Origin: Rhodococcus sp. CH91
GTDB lineage: Bacteria; Actinomycetota; Actinomycetes; Mycobacteriales; Mycobacteriaceae
Direction: 5' to 3'
Assembly: GCF_022554085.1 (NCBI RefSeq)
Contig: NZ_JAKFYR010000004.1
Span: 310,001 to 374,000, forward strand
DNA: 64,000 bases
The translations under genes were made by a program, and so were the position numbers. The notes under the pieces were generated by a model. The model had not been told where the DNA came from. It saw only the letters and a program-made list of their open reading frames with translations, and did not search any database. Positions 36,474-46,983 of this stretch are shown piece after piece; the stretch's first letter is position 1; the number at the start of each line of letters is the position of its first letter.

Positions 36474-37076
36474 TCACGGACGCCGCAGTGCACGGATGGT
36501 CGCGTCGACGACGAGTCCGGCGTATTCGTCGTCGGCATCCTCGTCCGGCGTCGTCAGCGCGAACAGGGCATGGCTGAGCACGGTGCCGGTGACCATCTCG
36601 AGCACCAGGGTCGCCGAGGTATCGGCGGGGAGCTCGCCACGCTCGACCGCACGGTGCACGATCGTGCGGGCAGCGAGCACGCGGCTGCGATTGAGGGTGT
36701 CGGTGAGCCGGGCGAGCAGTTCGGGATTCGCGCGGGCGTCCAAGGCGACGCGCAGACTCACCAGACCCGGTGCGGTCCGGTAACCACGCAGCAGTTGCCG
36801 GGCGAGTTCGACGAGGTCCGATCGGAGGGCTCCGGTGTCGATGGGCACGGGCAGCGGACTGCGCGCCTCGAGCGCCTGTACCAGCAGATCGTTCTTGTCC
36901 GTCCAGCGTCGGTACAGCGCGGCCCGTCCCACGCGAGCACGCCGGCCCACCGCATCGAGGGTGAACCCGCGCCAGCTCGTCTCGGAATACACCTCGAGCA
37001 CGGCGTCGAACACGCGATCCTCGAGGTCGGCGTCGCGGGGGCGGCCGCGGCGTCGCGGGGTGGGTACTTCGCTCAC
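36474..37076 (-). CDS. TetR-family repressor of the divergent acyl-CoA operon
   Basis: About 200 residues; GTG 37076 is taken, TTG 37085 is equally possible and neither has a clear ribosome site. RRRGRPRDADLEDRVFDAVLEVYSE, FTLDAVGRRARVGRAALYRRWTDKNDLLVQAL is a standard helix-turn-helix; the ligand domain ends FALTTPDEDADDEYAGLVVDATIRAL, like the TetR_C_16/PF16859 type. Divergent from the thiolase gene with a clean inverted repeat in the gap, so it probably represses that operon and itself, with an acyl-CoA-like inducer. Confidence 0.88.
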   Translation of the reverse strand: MSEVPTPRRRGRPRDADLEDRVFDAVLEVYSETSWRGFTLDAVGRRARVGRAALYRRWTDKNDLLVQALEARSPLPVPIDTGALRSDLVELARQLLRGYRTAPGLVSLRVALDARANPELLARLTDTLNRSRVLAARTIVHRAVERGELPADTSATLVLEMVTGTVLSHALFALTTPDEDADDEYAGLVVDATIRALRRP

Positions 37077-37108
37077 GTCAGGCAAGTGTGCCAGACCGTC
37101 GATGATTT

Positions 37109-37127
37109 ACAGACTGAAACAGTCCGT
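37109..37127. promoter_or_regulatory. TetR operator between the regulator and the thiolase operon
   Basis: An inverted repeat, ACAGACTG-AAA-CAGTCCGT, with a perfect 13-bp core GACTG-AAA-CAGTC at 37112-37124, sits 50 bp before the thiolase ATG and 33 bp from the TetR start. Size and symmetry are typical of TetR sites. Binding is inferred. Confidence 0.7.
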
Positions 37128-37176
37128 ATTAAGCTGGCGGCGTCCTCCTCTCCCAGAGCACGACCGAAGGAACACC

Positions 37177-38691
37177 ATGACCGACCCCACCCGGGTGCCC
37201 GTCGTGATCGGCGTCGGCGACCTGCGATCGGGCCGCGCCGGTGCGCCCGCCGACCCGCGTGAACCGCTCGACCTCGTCCACGAGGCCGCGTTGGCCGCGA
37301 TCGCCGACGCAGGCGTCGACCTCGCCACGCGCATCGACACCATCCGCGCGATCAAGACCGCGAGCTGGAATTACGACGACCTGCCGGGACTGCTCGCCGA
37401 ACGCCTCGGCGCGACTGCCGAACACACGTCGACGACCCCCATCGGCGGCCACTGGCCCGCGGCCGTGCTCGACCGCATCGCCCACGACATCGCCGCGGGC
37501 ACCAGCACCGTCGCACTGCTCGTCGGCGGTGAGGCACAGGCCTCGGTGACCAACTCGTACAAGGCCGGAACCGATCCGGCCACCCTCGGCTGGACCACCG
37601 CCCCCGGCGGTCCGGCACCGATCAGCAACGAGGACCTCGGCAGCCCCGCGATGCAGCGCTCCGGCATGGTCGCGCCCACCCGGGTCTACCCGCTGTTCGA
37701 GAACCGGCTCAGCCACGATCTCGGGCACTCGCGCGAACAGTCGCTCGACTGGTCGGCGACGCTGTACGCGGCCTTCTCGGAATTCGCCGCCGACAATCCT
37801 GCCTCCTGGAACCCCGAGCGCCGCACCGCCGAGGAGATCCGCACCGTCGCCGGGAAGAACCGGCTGGTCACCGATCCCTACCCGCTGCTGCTCAACGCGA
37901 TGCCGTTCGTCGACCAGGCCGCGGCCGTGGTCGTCACCTCGCTCGCCGTCGCCCGCGAGCTCGGGGTCGCCGAGGACCGCCTGCTCTACGTGTGGGGTGG
38001 AGCGGGAGCGACCGAACCCGGAGACGTGCTCGCGCGCGGCGACTTCGGACGTTCCGCAGCATTGGACGACGCGCTGCGCCGGACCCTCTCGGCCACCGAT
38101 CTGCGGCCCACGGACTTCGACATCATCGATGCCTACAGCTGCTTCCCCGTGGTGCCGAAGCTGCTGATCGAACAACTCGGCCTCCCCCGCGACACCGTGC
38201 CGTCGGTGACCGGCGGCCACTCGTTCTTCGGCGGCCCGCTCAACAGCTACACCCTGCACTCGGTCGTCGCGGTCGCCAAGCGCCTGCGCGAGGACGGTGA
38301 GCTCGCCCTCGTACACGGCAACGGCGGTTATCTGACCTACCAGCACGTCGTGGTCCTCGGCTGTGCTCCCCACACCGACGGATATGTGGGCGATCCCGAG
38401 CACGTCGTGCTCGAACCCTCCGCGCCGGAAGCCGCACCCGACTACACCGGAGACGTTCGGATCGTCACCGCCACCGCAGAATTCGGACGCGACGGTAACC
38501 CGTCGATCGGTTTCCTCGTCGGCCTGACCCCCGACGGCCGACGGGTCTCCGGCCGGACCGATGCCGCCGGCGCGGCGATCCTCGCCGCCGGAGCCGACAT
38601 CGTCGGCGAGACCGTGCACGTCGCCGACGACGGCGGCCACCTCACCGTCACCCGCACCGAGAACCCGTCCCCCGAGGAGTCCCTGTCGTGA
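37177..38691 (+). CDS. Thiolase-like protein lacking the nucleophilic cysteine
   Basis: 504 residues from ATG 37177, GAAGGA 6 nt upstream. The thiolase fold is visible (VIGVGDLRSG, SLAVARELG, DFDIIDAYSCFPVVPKLL, VTGGHSFFGGPLNSYTLH, VHGNGGYLTYQHVVVLG) with an 80-residue C-terminal add-on (about 420-504). Where thiolases have the reactive Cys (N-x-x-C-x-SG) this reads TPIGGHWPAAVL, and the second catalytic Cys (CxG) position reads HGNGG. So claisen chemistry is unlikely by the usual mechanism; a SCP2-thiolase-like lyase or non-catalytic partner is possible. First gene of a three-gene operon. Confidence 0.82.
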   Translation: MTDPTRVPVVIGVGDLRSGRAGAPADPREPLDLVHEAALAAIADAGVDLATRIDTIRAIKTASWNYDDLPGLLAERLGATAEHTSTTPIGGHWPAAVLDRIAHDIAAGTSTVALLVGGEAQASVTNSYKAGTDPATLGWTTAPGGPAPISNEDLGSPAMQRSGMVAPTRVYPLFENRLSHDLGHSREQSLDWSATLYAAFSEFAADNPASWNPERRTAEEIRTVAGKNRLVTDPYPLLLNAMPFVDQAAAVVVTSLAVARELGVAEDRLLYVWGGAGATEPGDVLARGDFGRSAALDDALRRTLSATDLRPTDFDIIDAYSCFPVVPKLLIEQLGLPRDTVPSVTGGHSFFGGPLNSYTLHSVVAVAKRLREDGELALVHGNGGYLTYQHVVVLGCAPHTDGYVGDPEHVVLEPSAPEAAPDYTGDVRIVTATAEFGRDGNPSIGFLVGLTPDGRRVSGRTDAAGAAILAAGADIVGETVHVADDGGHLTVTRTENPSPEESLS

Positions 38692-39482
38692 GCGAACCCG
38701 TCGTTCTCGTCGAACAGCGCGAGCACGTCCTGCTCGTCACCATCAACCGCCCCAAGGCGGCCAACAGCATCAATGCCGAGGTGCACCAGGCCCTCGGTGA
38801 GGCATGGGAACGCGCCGAATCCGAACGCGAGGTGCGTGTCGTGGTGCTCACCGGCGCCGGCGACGCCGTCTTCTGTGGCGGCGCGGATCTCAAGGCACTC
38901 GGCACCAAAGGACCGGAGGGGGTCACTCCACCCGATACCGCCCACTGGGGTTTCGCGGGTGTCGTCAAGCACCACATCTCCAAACCCGTCATCGCGGCGG
39001 TCAACGGCACCGCGCTCGGCGGCGGTACCGAACTCGCCCTCGCGAGCGATCTCGTCGTCGCCTCCGACACTGCGGAATTCGGGCTGCCCGAGGTCCACCG
39101 CGGCCTGATCGCCGGAGCCGGCGGGGTGTTCCGCATCGGCCAGGCGATCCCCCGCGCCGTGGCGATGGAACTCGTCCTGACCGGCAAGCCCATGCCGGCT
39201 GCCGACGCCCTGCGCTGGGGACTGGTCAACCGGGTCGTCCCGCAGCCCGAGGTCCTCGACACAGCCCTGGCTCTCGCGGCCGACATCGCGGCCGGCGCAC
39301 CGCTCGCCGTGCAGGCGAGCAAGACCGTCGCCCGTGGCATCATCGACGGCAACGTTCCCGCCGAGGACCAGGCATGGGACCTGACCGACAAGGCGCTCGC
39401 GCGCTTGACCACCAGCGCCGACACCCTCGAAGGCGTCATGGCCTTCATGCAGAAGCGCGCACCCGTCTGGAAGGGCGAATAG
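38688..39482 (+). CDS. Enoyl-CoA hydratase/isomerase family protein
   Basis: 264 residues from GTG 38688, overlapping the thiolase-like stop (GTGA). Short crotonase: VLLVTINRPKAANSINAEV, VFCGGADLKALG and GTALGGGTELALASDLVVAS form the CoA and oxyanion sites; LPEVHRGLIAGAGGVFRI carries a candidate catalytic Glu. Length is typical. In the operon it would hydrate the enoyl-CoA made by the acyl-CoA dehydrogenase next to it. Substrate chain unknown. Confidence 0.9.
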   Translation: MSEPVVLVEQREHVLLVTINRPKAANSINAEVHQALGEAWERAESEREVRVVVLTGAGDAVFCGGADLKALGTKGPEGVTPPDTAHWGFAGVVKHHISKPVIAAVNGTALGGGTELALASDLVVASDTAEFGLPEVHRGLIAGAGGVFRIGQAIPRAVAMELVLTGKPMPAADALRWGLVNRVVPQPEVLDTALALAADIAAGAPLAVQASKTVARGIIDGNVPAEDQAWDLTDKALARLTTSADTLEGVMAFMQKRAPVWKGE

Positions 39483-39484
39483 TC

Positions 39485-40639
39485 GTGACCACCACCGAAG
39501 TGATCCGCTGGGACACCGACGAGCAGAAGGCACTGCGTCGGCTCGCGGCCGATTTCACCCGCAAGGAGATCGTCCCCCACCTCGACGAGTGGGAACGCGC
39601 CGGTGAGATCCCTCGCGAACTCCACCGCAAGGCCGCCGATGCAGGTCTGCTCGGCGCCTCGGTCGCCGAGGAACACGGCGGCTCGGGCGGCACCGCGCTC
39701 GACATGCTCGCGATCCTCGAGGAGATCATCCTCGCGGGCGGCTCCTCGGGGCTGATCTCGGCGCTGTTCAGCCACGGCATCGCGACCCCGCACATCGTCG
39801 CGTCCGGCAACGCCGATCTCATCGAGCGTTTCGCGCGACCGGCACTCGAGGGCCGGATGATCGGCTCGCTCGCGATCTCCGAACCGAGCGGCGGATCCGA
39901 CGTCGCGAACATCCGGACCACCGCGCGCCGCGAGGGCGACGACTACGTCATCAACGGCGCGAAGCTCTACATCACCTCGGGGACCCGTGCCGACTTCGTG
40001 ACCACCGCGGTGCGCACGGGCGACGCCGGTGCCGGAGGTATCTCCCTCGTCGTCGTCCCCACGGACACACCCGGATTCACGGTCTCCCGCAAGCTCGACA
40101 AGATGGGCTGGCTGTGTTCGGACACCGCGGAGTTGTTCTACGACGACGTGCGGGTGCCGGTCACCAACCTCGTCGGCGCCGAGAACTCGGCGTTCGCGCA
40201 GATCGCCCAGCAGTTCCAGGGCGAGCGGCTGTCGCTCGCGTTCCAGGCCGTCGCCACCGCGCAGCGCAGTTTCGATCTGACTGTCGAGTGGGTCAAGTCC
40301 CGCGAGACGATGGGCCGGCCGTTGTCGAAGCGCCAGGTCGTGCGTCATCGGCTTGCCGAACTCGCCACCGAGATCACCGCGGCGAAGACGTTCTGCCGCT
40401 CCGTCGCCGAGCGGTGGGTCAACGGTGAGGGCATGCTGCTCGAAACCTCGATGGCGAAGAACAACGCCGTCAAGGTCTGCGATCATGCCGTCATGGAAGC
40501 CGTGCAGCTCGCGGGTGGCATCGGCCTGATGCGCGAGAGCGAGGTCGAGCGCCACTTCCGTGACGCCCGCGTTCTCGGCATCGGCGGCGGCACCAACGAG
40601 ATCATGAACGAGATCATCGGCAAGCTGCTCGGCCTGTAG
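39485..40639 (+). CDS. Acyl-CoA dehydrogenase
   Basis: 384 residues from GTG 39485, 2 bp after the crotonase stop, with GGAAGGGCGA upstream. FAD-dependent alpha,beta-dehydrogenation of an acyl-CoA. Three-domain family layout: N-terminal helices, beta-domain SLAISEPSGGSDVANIRTTA and YVINGAKLYITSGTRADF, then C-terminal helices with GRPLSKRQVVRHRLAE, AVQLAGGIGLMRESEVERHFRDAR and GIGGGTNEIMNEII. Last gene of the operon, followed by a strong hairpin. Confidence 0.93.
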   Translation: MTTTEVIRWDTDEQKALRRLAADFTRKEIVPHLDEWERAGEIPRELHRKAADAGLLGASVAEEHGGSGGTALDMLAILEEIILAGGSSGLISALFSHGIATPHIVASGNADLIERFARPALEGRMIGSLAISEPSGGSDVANIRTTARREGDDYVINGAKLYITSGTRADFVTTAVRTGDAGAGGISLVVVPTDTPGFTVSRKLDKMGWLCSDTAELFYDDVRVPVTNLVGAENSAFAQIAQQFQGERLSLAFQAVATAQRSFDLTVEWVKSRETMGRPLSKRQVVRHRLAELATEITAAKTFCRSVAERWVNGEGMLLETSMAKNNAVKVCDHAVMEAVQLAGGIGLMRESEVERHFRDARVLGIGGGTNEIMNEIIGKLLGL

Positions 40640-40652
40640 GTCGCCTTCGTCA

Positions 40653-40710
40653 GCGAAGGGGAGGAAATGTGCATTCCCACAGGGAAATTCGCACATCTCC
40701 TCCCCTTCGC
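40653..40710. terminator. Bidirectional terminator between convergent genes
   Basis: GCGAAGGGGAGGA pairs with TCCTCCCCTTCGC, extended inward by ATGTGC/GCACAT, giving a stem of about 19 pairs with one mismatch and a 20-nt loop. It fills the 76-bp gap between the dehydrogenase stop and the end of the DUF6069 gene, so it can stop transcripts from both sides. Confidence 0.85.
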
Positions 40711-40715
40711 CGCTC

Positions 40716-41153
40716 TCAGTCGTGTCGGCGCAGCATGTCGAGTGCCACGACCACCACGACGGCGATCACCACGTGCATCAGTACCAGCGCGACGGTGCTC
40801 GGCGTGTCGAAATCCGCGGTGATCGTGCCCTGGATCGTCGCGAGGGGCAGCAGCGCCCCGACGACCTGCGCGATCCGGGCGAAGCCGTTCCACCACAGGG
40901 TCAGCACCGCTGCGAGCGCGAGACCCACCGTGAGCGGAAGCACGGTCATGAGCACGACGCCGCCGGGCGCCGAACTCACCGTTCGGCCGGCATCGGTGTG
41001 CTCGAACGAGCCACCCGCGGCGAGACCGACCGCCCACAGCACGAGATTGGTCACGAGTGCCACCACGACGGCCGCGACGACCACGATCGCCGACCGGGCC
41101 GGCCGGGAGCGCGGGAGAAGCGCAGAGGTTCGGGATGTTTCGGTGACGGACAT
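40716..41153 (-). CDS. DUF6069-like four-helix membrane protein
   Basis: 145 residues from ATG 41153. Four hydrophobic segments: about 22-45 (AIVVVAAVVVALVTNLVLWA), 65-88, 90-112 and 118-140 (VALVLMHVVIAVVVVVALDML). A conserved-looking GGVVLMTVLPLTVGLALAAVL precedes LWWNGF. The pattern fits the DUF6069 family of small actinobacterial membrane proteins; function unknown. Stands alone between a terminator and the ABC-F gene. Confidence 0.75.
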   Translation of the reverse strand: MSVTETSRTSALLPRSRPARSAIVVVAAVVVALVTNLVLWAVGLAAGGSFEHTDAGRTVSSAPGGVVLMTVLPLTVGLALAAVLTLWWNGFARIAQVVGALLPLATIQGTITADFDTPSTVALVLMHVVIAVVVVVALDMLRRHD

Positions 41154-41226
41154 GGATCCTCCTGACGGACGTTCCTACTGACGACGCCCATCGTCCGACC
41201 TCGAGTCGGCTCGAGGTCAAGAGAAT

Positions 41227-43020
41227 TCAGTCCAGATCTTCGGCGAGCTCCATCCACTGCTCCTCGGCGGCTTCCTTCTCGGCGACCACCTCGCGCAGCT
41301 GCGCATCGAGTTTCTGCAGCCTCTCGGGATCGGTGGCCGCCTCCGCGAGTCCGTGGTGCAGCTTCTCCTCCTTCTCGGTCAGCTTCGCGACGAGACGCTC
41401 GAGGCGGGACAGTTCCTTGCGCGCAGCCCGTTCGGCGGCGCCGTCGCGCTTCTTCGGCTGCTCTTCGGCATCAGCGGACCTGGCTACGGTCGACGCCACG
41501 GACGGCACGTCCCCGTCGCCCATCGCGGCTCGCCGGCGCAGATACTCCTCGATGCCACCGGGCAGATTCGTGAGCTTGCCGTCGCCGAACAGAGCCCACG
41601 TCGAATCACAGATACGTTCGACGAGATACCGATCGTGGCTGATCACGACCAGGGTTCCGGCCCAGCCGTCGAGCAGGTCCTCGAGCTGCTGGAGGGTGTC
41701 GATGTCGAGGTCGTTGGTGGGCTCGTCGAGGAGCAGCACGTTGGGCTCGGCCATGAGCACGCGGGTCAGCTGCAGACGACGGCGTTCGCCACCGGACAGG
41801 TCGCCCACGGGGGTGCGCTGCCTGGCGGGGGTGAATCCGAGCCGTTCGGCGAGCTGACCGGCGGAGATCTCCTTGTCGCCCAGCGTGATCCGCTCGGCCA
41901 CATCCTTGACGGCCTCGAGCACCCGCATGTCGGTCGGAAGATCGTCGAGTTCCTGCCGGAGCCAGCCGATCTCGACGGTCGCACCCTGGACACGGCGTCC
42001 CTGCGCCGGTTCGAGTTCACCCGCGAGCGTGCGCAGCAGGGTCGTCTTACCCGAGCCGTTCACACCGACGAGACCGATCCGCTCGCCCGGACCGAGACGC
42101 CAGGTGAGATCGCGGACGAGTTCGCGTCCGTCCGGGGCGGTGAGGGTCGCGTCCTCGAGTTCGATCACGATACGGCCCAGGCGCCGCTTCGCGAACGAGG
42201 CCAGCGCCACCGAATCGCGCGGCGGCGGCACGTTCGCGATCAGCGCCTCGGCGGCCTCGATCCGGTACTTCGGCTTCGACGTTCGGGCCGGAGCACCGCG
42301 GCGCAGCCACGCCAGTTCCTTGCGCGCGAGATTGCGGCGCCGCTCCTCCATCGCGTCGGCCTGCCGGGCGCGTTCGGCCCGCGCGAAGATCCAGTCGTTG
42401 TAGCCACCCTCGTAGCTCTCGACCCGACCACCCACGACTTCCCAGGTACGAGTCGCGACGGTGTCGAGGAACCAGCGGTCGTGGGTGACGACGACGAGCG
42501 CGTTGCGGCGCGACACCAGGTGCTCGGCGAGCCACTGCACGCCTTCGACGTCGAGATGGTTGGTGGGCTCGTCGAGAACCAGCAGATCGAGATCGCGGAC
42601 GAGCGCCGCGGCGAGGGCGACCCTGCGGCGCTCACCACCGGACAGACCGTCGACGACCGCGTCGAGACCGAGTTTGTCGATACCGATTCCGGTCAGCACC
42701 GAGCGGATGCGGGCATCACCCGCCCATTCGTGTTCGGCCACCCCGAGAGGGCCGAGCACGACCTCCCCGATCGTCGAGCCCTCCGGCAGGACACCGCGCT
42801 GCGTCACCACAGCCATCCGCAGACCGCCGACGCGGCTCACCCGGCCCGAATCGGGCTCCTCGATCCCGGCGAGCACCTCGAGCATCGTCGTCTTGCCACC
42901 GCCGTTGAGGCCGACGACACCGATCCGCTCCCCCTCGTTCACGCCGAGGGACACCGAGTCGAGCAGCGGCTTGACGCCGAAGGACTTCGAGACCTGTTCC
43001 AGGTTGATCAGATTCGCCAC
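41227..43020 (-). CDS. ABC-F family ATPase
   Basis: 597 residues from GTG 43020; upstream reading-frame sequence enters ispE. Two ABC domains without membrane segments: Walker A GLNGGGKTT and GVNGSGKTT, signature LSGGERRR twice, Walker B DEPTNHLD and DEPTNDLD; the linker between them is the ABC-F type. A charged linker and C-terminal coiled coil follow (ELSRLERLVAKLTEKEEKL onward), like Uup. Members act on the ribosome E site or on DNA; the Uup-like C-terminus fits a housekeeping role rather than drug resistance. 52 bp downstream of ispE. Confidence 0.93.
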   Translation of the reverse strand: MANLINLEQVSKSFGVKPLLDSVSLGVNEGERIGVVGLNGGGKTTMLEVLAGIEEPDSGRVSRVGGLRMAVVTQRGVLPEGSTIGEVVLGPLGVAEHEWAGDARIRSVLTGIGIDKLGLDAVVDGLSGGERRRVALAAALVRDLDLLVLDEPTNHLDVEGVQWLAEHLVSRRNALVVVTHDRWFLDTVATRTWEVVGGRVESYEGGYNDWIFARAERARQADAMEERRRNLARKELAWLRRGAPARTSKPKYRIEAAEALIANVPPPRDSVALASFAKRRLGRIVIELEDATLTAPDGRELVRDLTWRLGPGERIGLVGVNGSGKTTLLRTLAGELEPAQGRRVQGATVEIGWLRQELDDLPTDMRVLEAVKDVAERITLGDKEISAGQLAERLGFTPARQRTPVGDLSGGERRRLQLTRVLMAEPNVLLLDEPTNDLDIDTLQQLEDLLDGWAGTLVVISHDRYLVERICDSTWALFGDGKLTNLPGGIEEYLRRRAAMGDGDVPSVASTVARSADAEEQPKKRDGAAERAARKELSRLERLVAKLTEKEEKLHHGLAEAATDPERLQKLDAQLREVVAEKEAAEEQWMELAEDLD

Positions 43021-43072
43021 GTGGAGCAACGCCTTCCGAGAATTGCGGGGATGTACTGCGGGAGCACGGGGA

Positions 43073-44008
43073 TCAGTGATGTGCGGGATCGGCGTCGCCG
43101 ACGACACGGGCGCCGGAGACCGGACCGGACGCGACCCGCACCGTGCGGCACACCCCCGCTCCTGCCAGCTCGGCACTCACCGTGACGGCGGCGTGCTGAT
43201 CCTCGACGAGGAACGCACAGGTCGGCCCGGAGCCGGAGACGATTCCTGCGAGAGCTCCGGCTTCGATTCCGGCCCGGAGTGTGCGGCGCAGCATGGGATC
43301 GAGCGACAGGGCCGCGGCCTGCAGGTCGTTGCCGAGCAGCGGTGCGAGTTCGTGGGGATCACCGGAACCGAGGGCGGACAGGACCGCGTCGGCATCCCCG
43401 ATGCGGTGCGGTTCCCCCTCGGCACGCAGGCGGTCGAGCTCGCGGAAGACCACGGGAGTCGACAGGCCGCCTTTCGCCAGGGCGAGCACCCAGTGGAAGG
43501 TGCCCCGGGTGAGGACCGGGACGAGCTGCTCCCCCCGCCCGGTTCCGATGGCCGTTCCGCCGTGCAAGCAGAACGGCACGTCGCTCCCGAGCTGAGCGGC
43601 GAGATCTGCGAGGTCCTCCCGCGACGCCCCGATCCTCCAGAGGGCATCCAGTGCGACGAGGGTCGCGGCGGCATCGGCGCTGCCGCCGGCCATCCCGCCG
43701 GCGACAGGGATGCCCTTGTCGATGGTGATGGCCACGTCGGGCGTACGCGCCGCCCGTTCCGCCATCAGCTCGGCGGCGCGCCACGCGAGGTTGGTGGAGT
43801 CGGTGGGCACCGTGTCGGCACCGATGCCGCGCACCTGGACGCCGAGAGTGTCCGCCGGGACCACCGAGACCTCGTCGTACAGGGACAGAGCCTGGAAGAC
43901 CGTGTGCAGGTCGTGGTAGCCGTCGGGACGAAGGTCTCCGACCGCCAGATGCAGGTTGACCTTCGACGGGGCCCGTACTGTCACGGGGGTCGGAACGACG
44001 GAAAGCAC
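43073..44008 (-). CDS. ispE: 4-diphosphocytidyl-2-C-methyl-D-erythritol kinase
   Basis: 311 residues from GTG 44008; GTG 43984 would remove eight residues. IspE phosphorylates CDP-ME in the MEP isoprenoid pathway. GHMP kinase features: [28 protein letters not shown], the ATP loop [29 protein letters not shown] and [13 protein letters not shown]. In the order it directly follows rsmA; here a cold shock gene is inserted between them. Confidence 0.94.
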   Translation of the reverse strand: MLSVVPTPVTVRAPSKVNLHLAVGDLRPDGYHDLHTVFQALSLYDEVSVVPADTLGVQVRGIGADTVPTDSTNLAWRAAELMAERAARTPDVAITIDKGIPVAGGMAGGSADAAATLVALDALWRIGASREDLADLAAQLGSDVPFCLHGGTAIGTGRGEQLVPVLTRGTFHWVLALAKGGLSTPVVFRELDRLRAEGEPHRIGDADAVLSALGSGDPHELAPLLGNDLQAAALSLDPMLRRTLRAGIEAGALAGIVSGSGPTCAFLVEDQHAAVTVSAELAGAGVCRTVRVASGPVSGARVVGDADPAHH

Positions 44009-44092
44009 GAGAACAGAGCTTACTCGCGTGTGCCCGAACGGCTCACACGCGACGTGGGGGTCACGAGCGAGCACGAGGCCTTCGGCGACATA

Positions 44093-44131
44093 CGGAACGG
44101 GCCGGCACCCTGAGGGTGCCGGCCCGTTCCG
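44093..44131 (-). terminator. Perfect 18-bp stem terminator of the cold shock gene
   Basis: CGGAACGGGCCGGCACCC and its exact complement flank a TGA loop, 13 bp after the csp stop. One of the strongest hairpins in the window; it separates csp from ispE. Confidence 0.9.
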
Positions 44132-44144
44132 GAGATTCTGGGTG

Positions 44145-44351
44145 TCAGCCGATGACGTTGACGCCGGTGGCCTGCGGGCCCTTCTGGCCCTGGCCGATCT
44201 CGAAGCTCACGCGCTGGTTCTCCTCGAGGGTGCGGAAGCCGCGGCCCTGGATCTCGGAGAAGTGCACGAACACGTCAGCGGAGCCGTCCGACGGAGCGAT
44301 GAAGCCGAAGCCCTTTTCGCCGTTGAACCACTTCACAGTACCTTCAGCCAT
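44145..44351 (-). CDS. Cold shock protein (CspA family)
   Basis: 68 residues from ATG 44351, GAAGGA about 9 nt upstream; five upstream codons are ignored. Single-stranded nucleic-acid chaperone with the OB fold: [20 protein letters not shown] contains RNP1 (KGFGFI) and [12 protein letters not shown]2 (VFVHF), followed by [21 protein letters not shown]. Complete and canonical. Has its own leader hairpins and terminator, so it is an independent unit placed between rsmA and ispE. Confidence 0.96.
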   Translation of the reverse strand: MAEGTVKWFNGEKGFGFIAPSDGSADVFVHFSEIQGRGFRTLEENQRVSFEIGQGQKGPQATGVNVIG

Positions 44352-44373
44352 GTTGCTGTCCTTCACTTGCAGG

Positions 44374-44423
44374 CAGAACGGATATAGACGTTCTGTCTCG
44401 TCGGGAGACGGTTTCGACTCCCG
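44374..44423 (-). promoter_or_regulatory. Structured 5' leader of the cold shock gene
   Basis: Two hairpins precede csp: CAGAACG/CGTTCTG around an AT-rich 8-nt loop (44374-44395) and CGGGAG/CTCCCG (44402-44423). Long, structured leaders that refold with temperature are known for cspA-type genes; that control here is inference. The 226-bp gap up to rsmA shows no other feature. Confidence 0.45.
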
Positions 44424-44577
44424 GGTCTGTCACTACACGGCTGAAACGATTCCATCGTGGCTATCGCATCCGCTCGCAACCAGAAATGTGCGAGGGGTAA
44501 ACCACGAACACACTACCTAACGACCGAGAACTACTTAACCACACGAGACCGCCGACCGCCAGAGGCAGTGACCGGGA

Positions 44578-45486
44578 TCACTCCACCGATGCCAGTCGCA
44601 CGAAGGCTGCGGCGTCGAGCTTCTCCCCACGCGTCGACGGTTCGATACCGGCCGCGAGCAGGCGTCTCTCCGCCTCCGCCGGCGAGCCCGCCCATCCGCT
44701 GAGGGCTGCACGCAAGGTCTTACGGCGTTGCGCGAAGGCCGCGTCCACGACCGCGAAGACCCGGGCACGCGTGGCCGCATCGGTGGGCCACGGCGGTTCG
44801 GCGTAGCGGTCGACACGCACGAGACCGGATTCCACCTGCGGGACCGGCCAGAACACTGCGCGCCCCACGGCTCCCGCCCTCCGGACGTCGCCGAAGAAGC
44901 GGGCCTTCACGCTGGGCACGCCGTAGATCTTGCCACCGGGCTCGGCCGCGAGGCGATCCGCGACCTCGGCCTGGACCATCACGAGAGCCGTTCGGAGCGT
45001 GGGGAATTCAGAGAAGAGATGTAGCAGCACCGGCACGGCCACGTTGTAGGGCAGGTTCGCCACCAACGCGGTCGGCGCTGCCGGGAGATCTTTCGGCAGC
45101 ACCTTCATCGCATCCATGTGCACGACGTCGAAACGGTCCGCGAGCTCCGGTGCGCGCTCCTGCACTGTCTGAGGAATACGCTGCGCGAGAACAGGATCCA
45201 GCTCGACCGCCACGACGCGATCGACCACGTCGAGCAGCGCCAGGGTGAGAGAACCGAGACCGGGCCCCACCTCGAGCACGATGTCGTCGGCGCCGACTCC
45301 GGCCACCTGGACGATGCGGCGCACCGTGTTCGCGTCGTGCACGAAGTTCTGGCCGAGCTGCTTCGTCGGGCGCACCCCGAACTCCTCCGCGAGTGCCCGG
45401 ACCTCGGCGGGTCCGAGCAGCGCGGCGAGGCCGCGCGGAGAAGCCGGGGTGGCCCTCGGAGTGGTTTCGGGATCGTCTGCTGACAC
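44578..45486 (-). CDS. rsmA: 16S rRNA (adenine1518/1519-N6)-dimethyltransferase
   Basis: 302 residues from GTG 45486. Dimethylates two adenines in the 3' hairpin of 16S rRNA. Features: [19 protein letters not shown] site [16 protein letters not shown], catalytic NLPYNVAVP and the C-terminal [15 protein letters not shown]. The mycobacterial order rpfB-rsmA-ispE is kept. Length slightly long because of an acidic N-terminal tail. Confidence 0.95.
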   Translation of the reverse strand: MSADDPETTPRATPASPRGLAALLGPAEVRALAEEFGVRPTKQLGQNFVHDANTVRRIVQVAGVGADDIVLEVGPGLGSLTLALLDVVDRVVAVELDPVLAQRIPQTVQERAPELADRFDVVHMDAMKVLPKDLPAAPTALVANLPYNVAVPVLLHLFSEFPTLRTALVMVQAEVADRLAAEPGGKIYGVPSVKARFFGDVRRAGAVGRAVFWPVPQVESGLVRVDRYAEPPWPTDAATRARVFAVVDAAFAQRRKTLRAALSGWAGSPAEAERRLLAAGIEPSTRGEKLDAAAFVRLASVE

Positions 45487-45539
45487 GAAGTGAACCTAGC
45501 GCACTCGTCGGCACGTCACGCCGTGCACACCCGGGGTGG

Positions 45540-46983
<1,444 letters not shown>

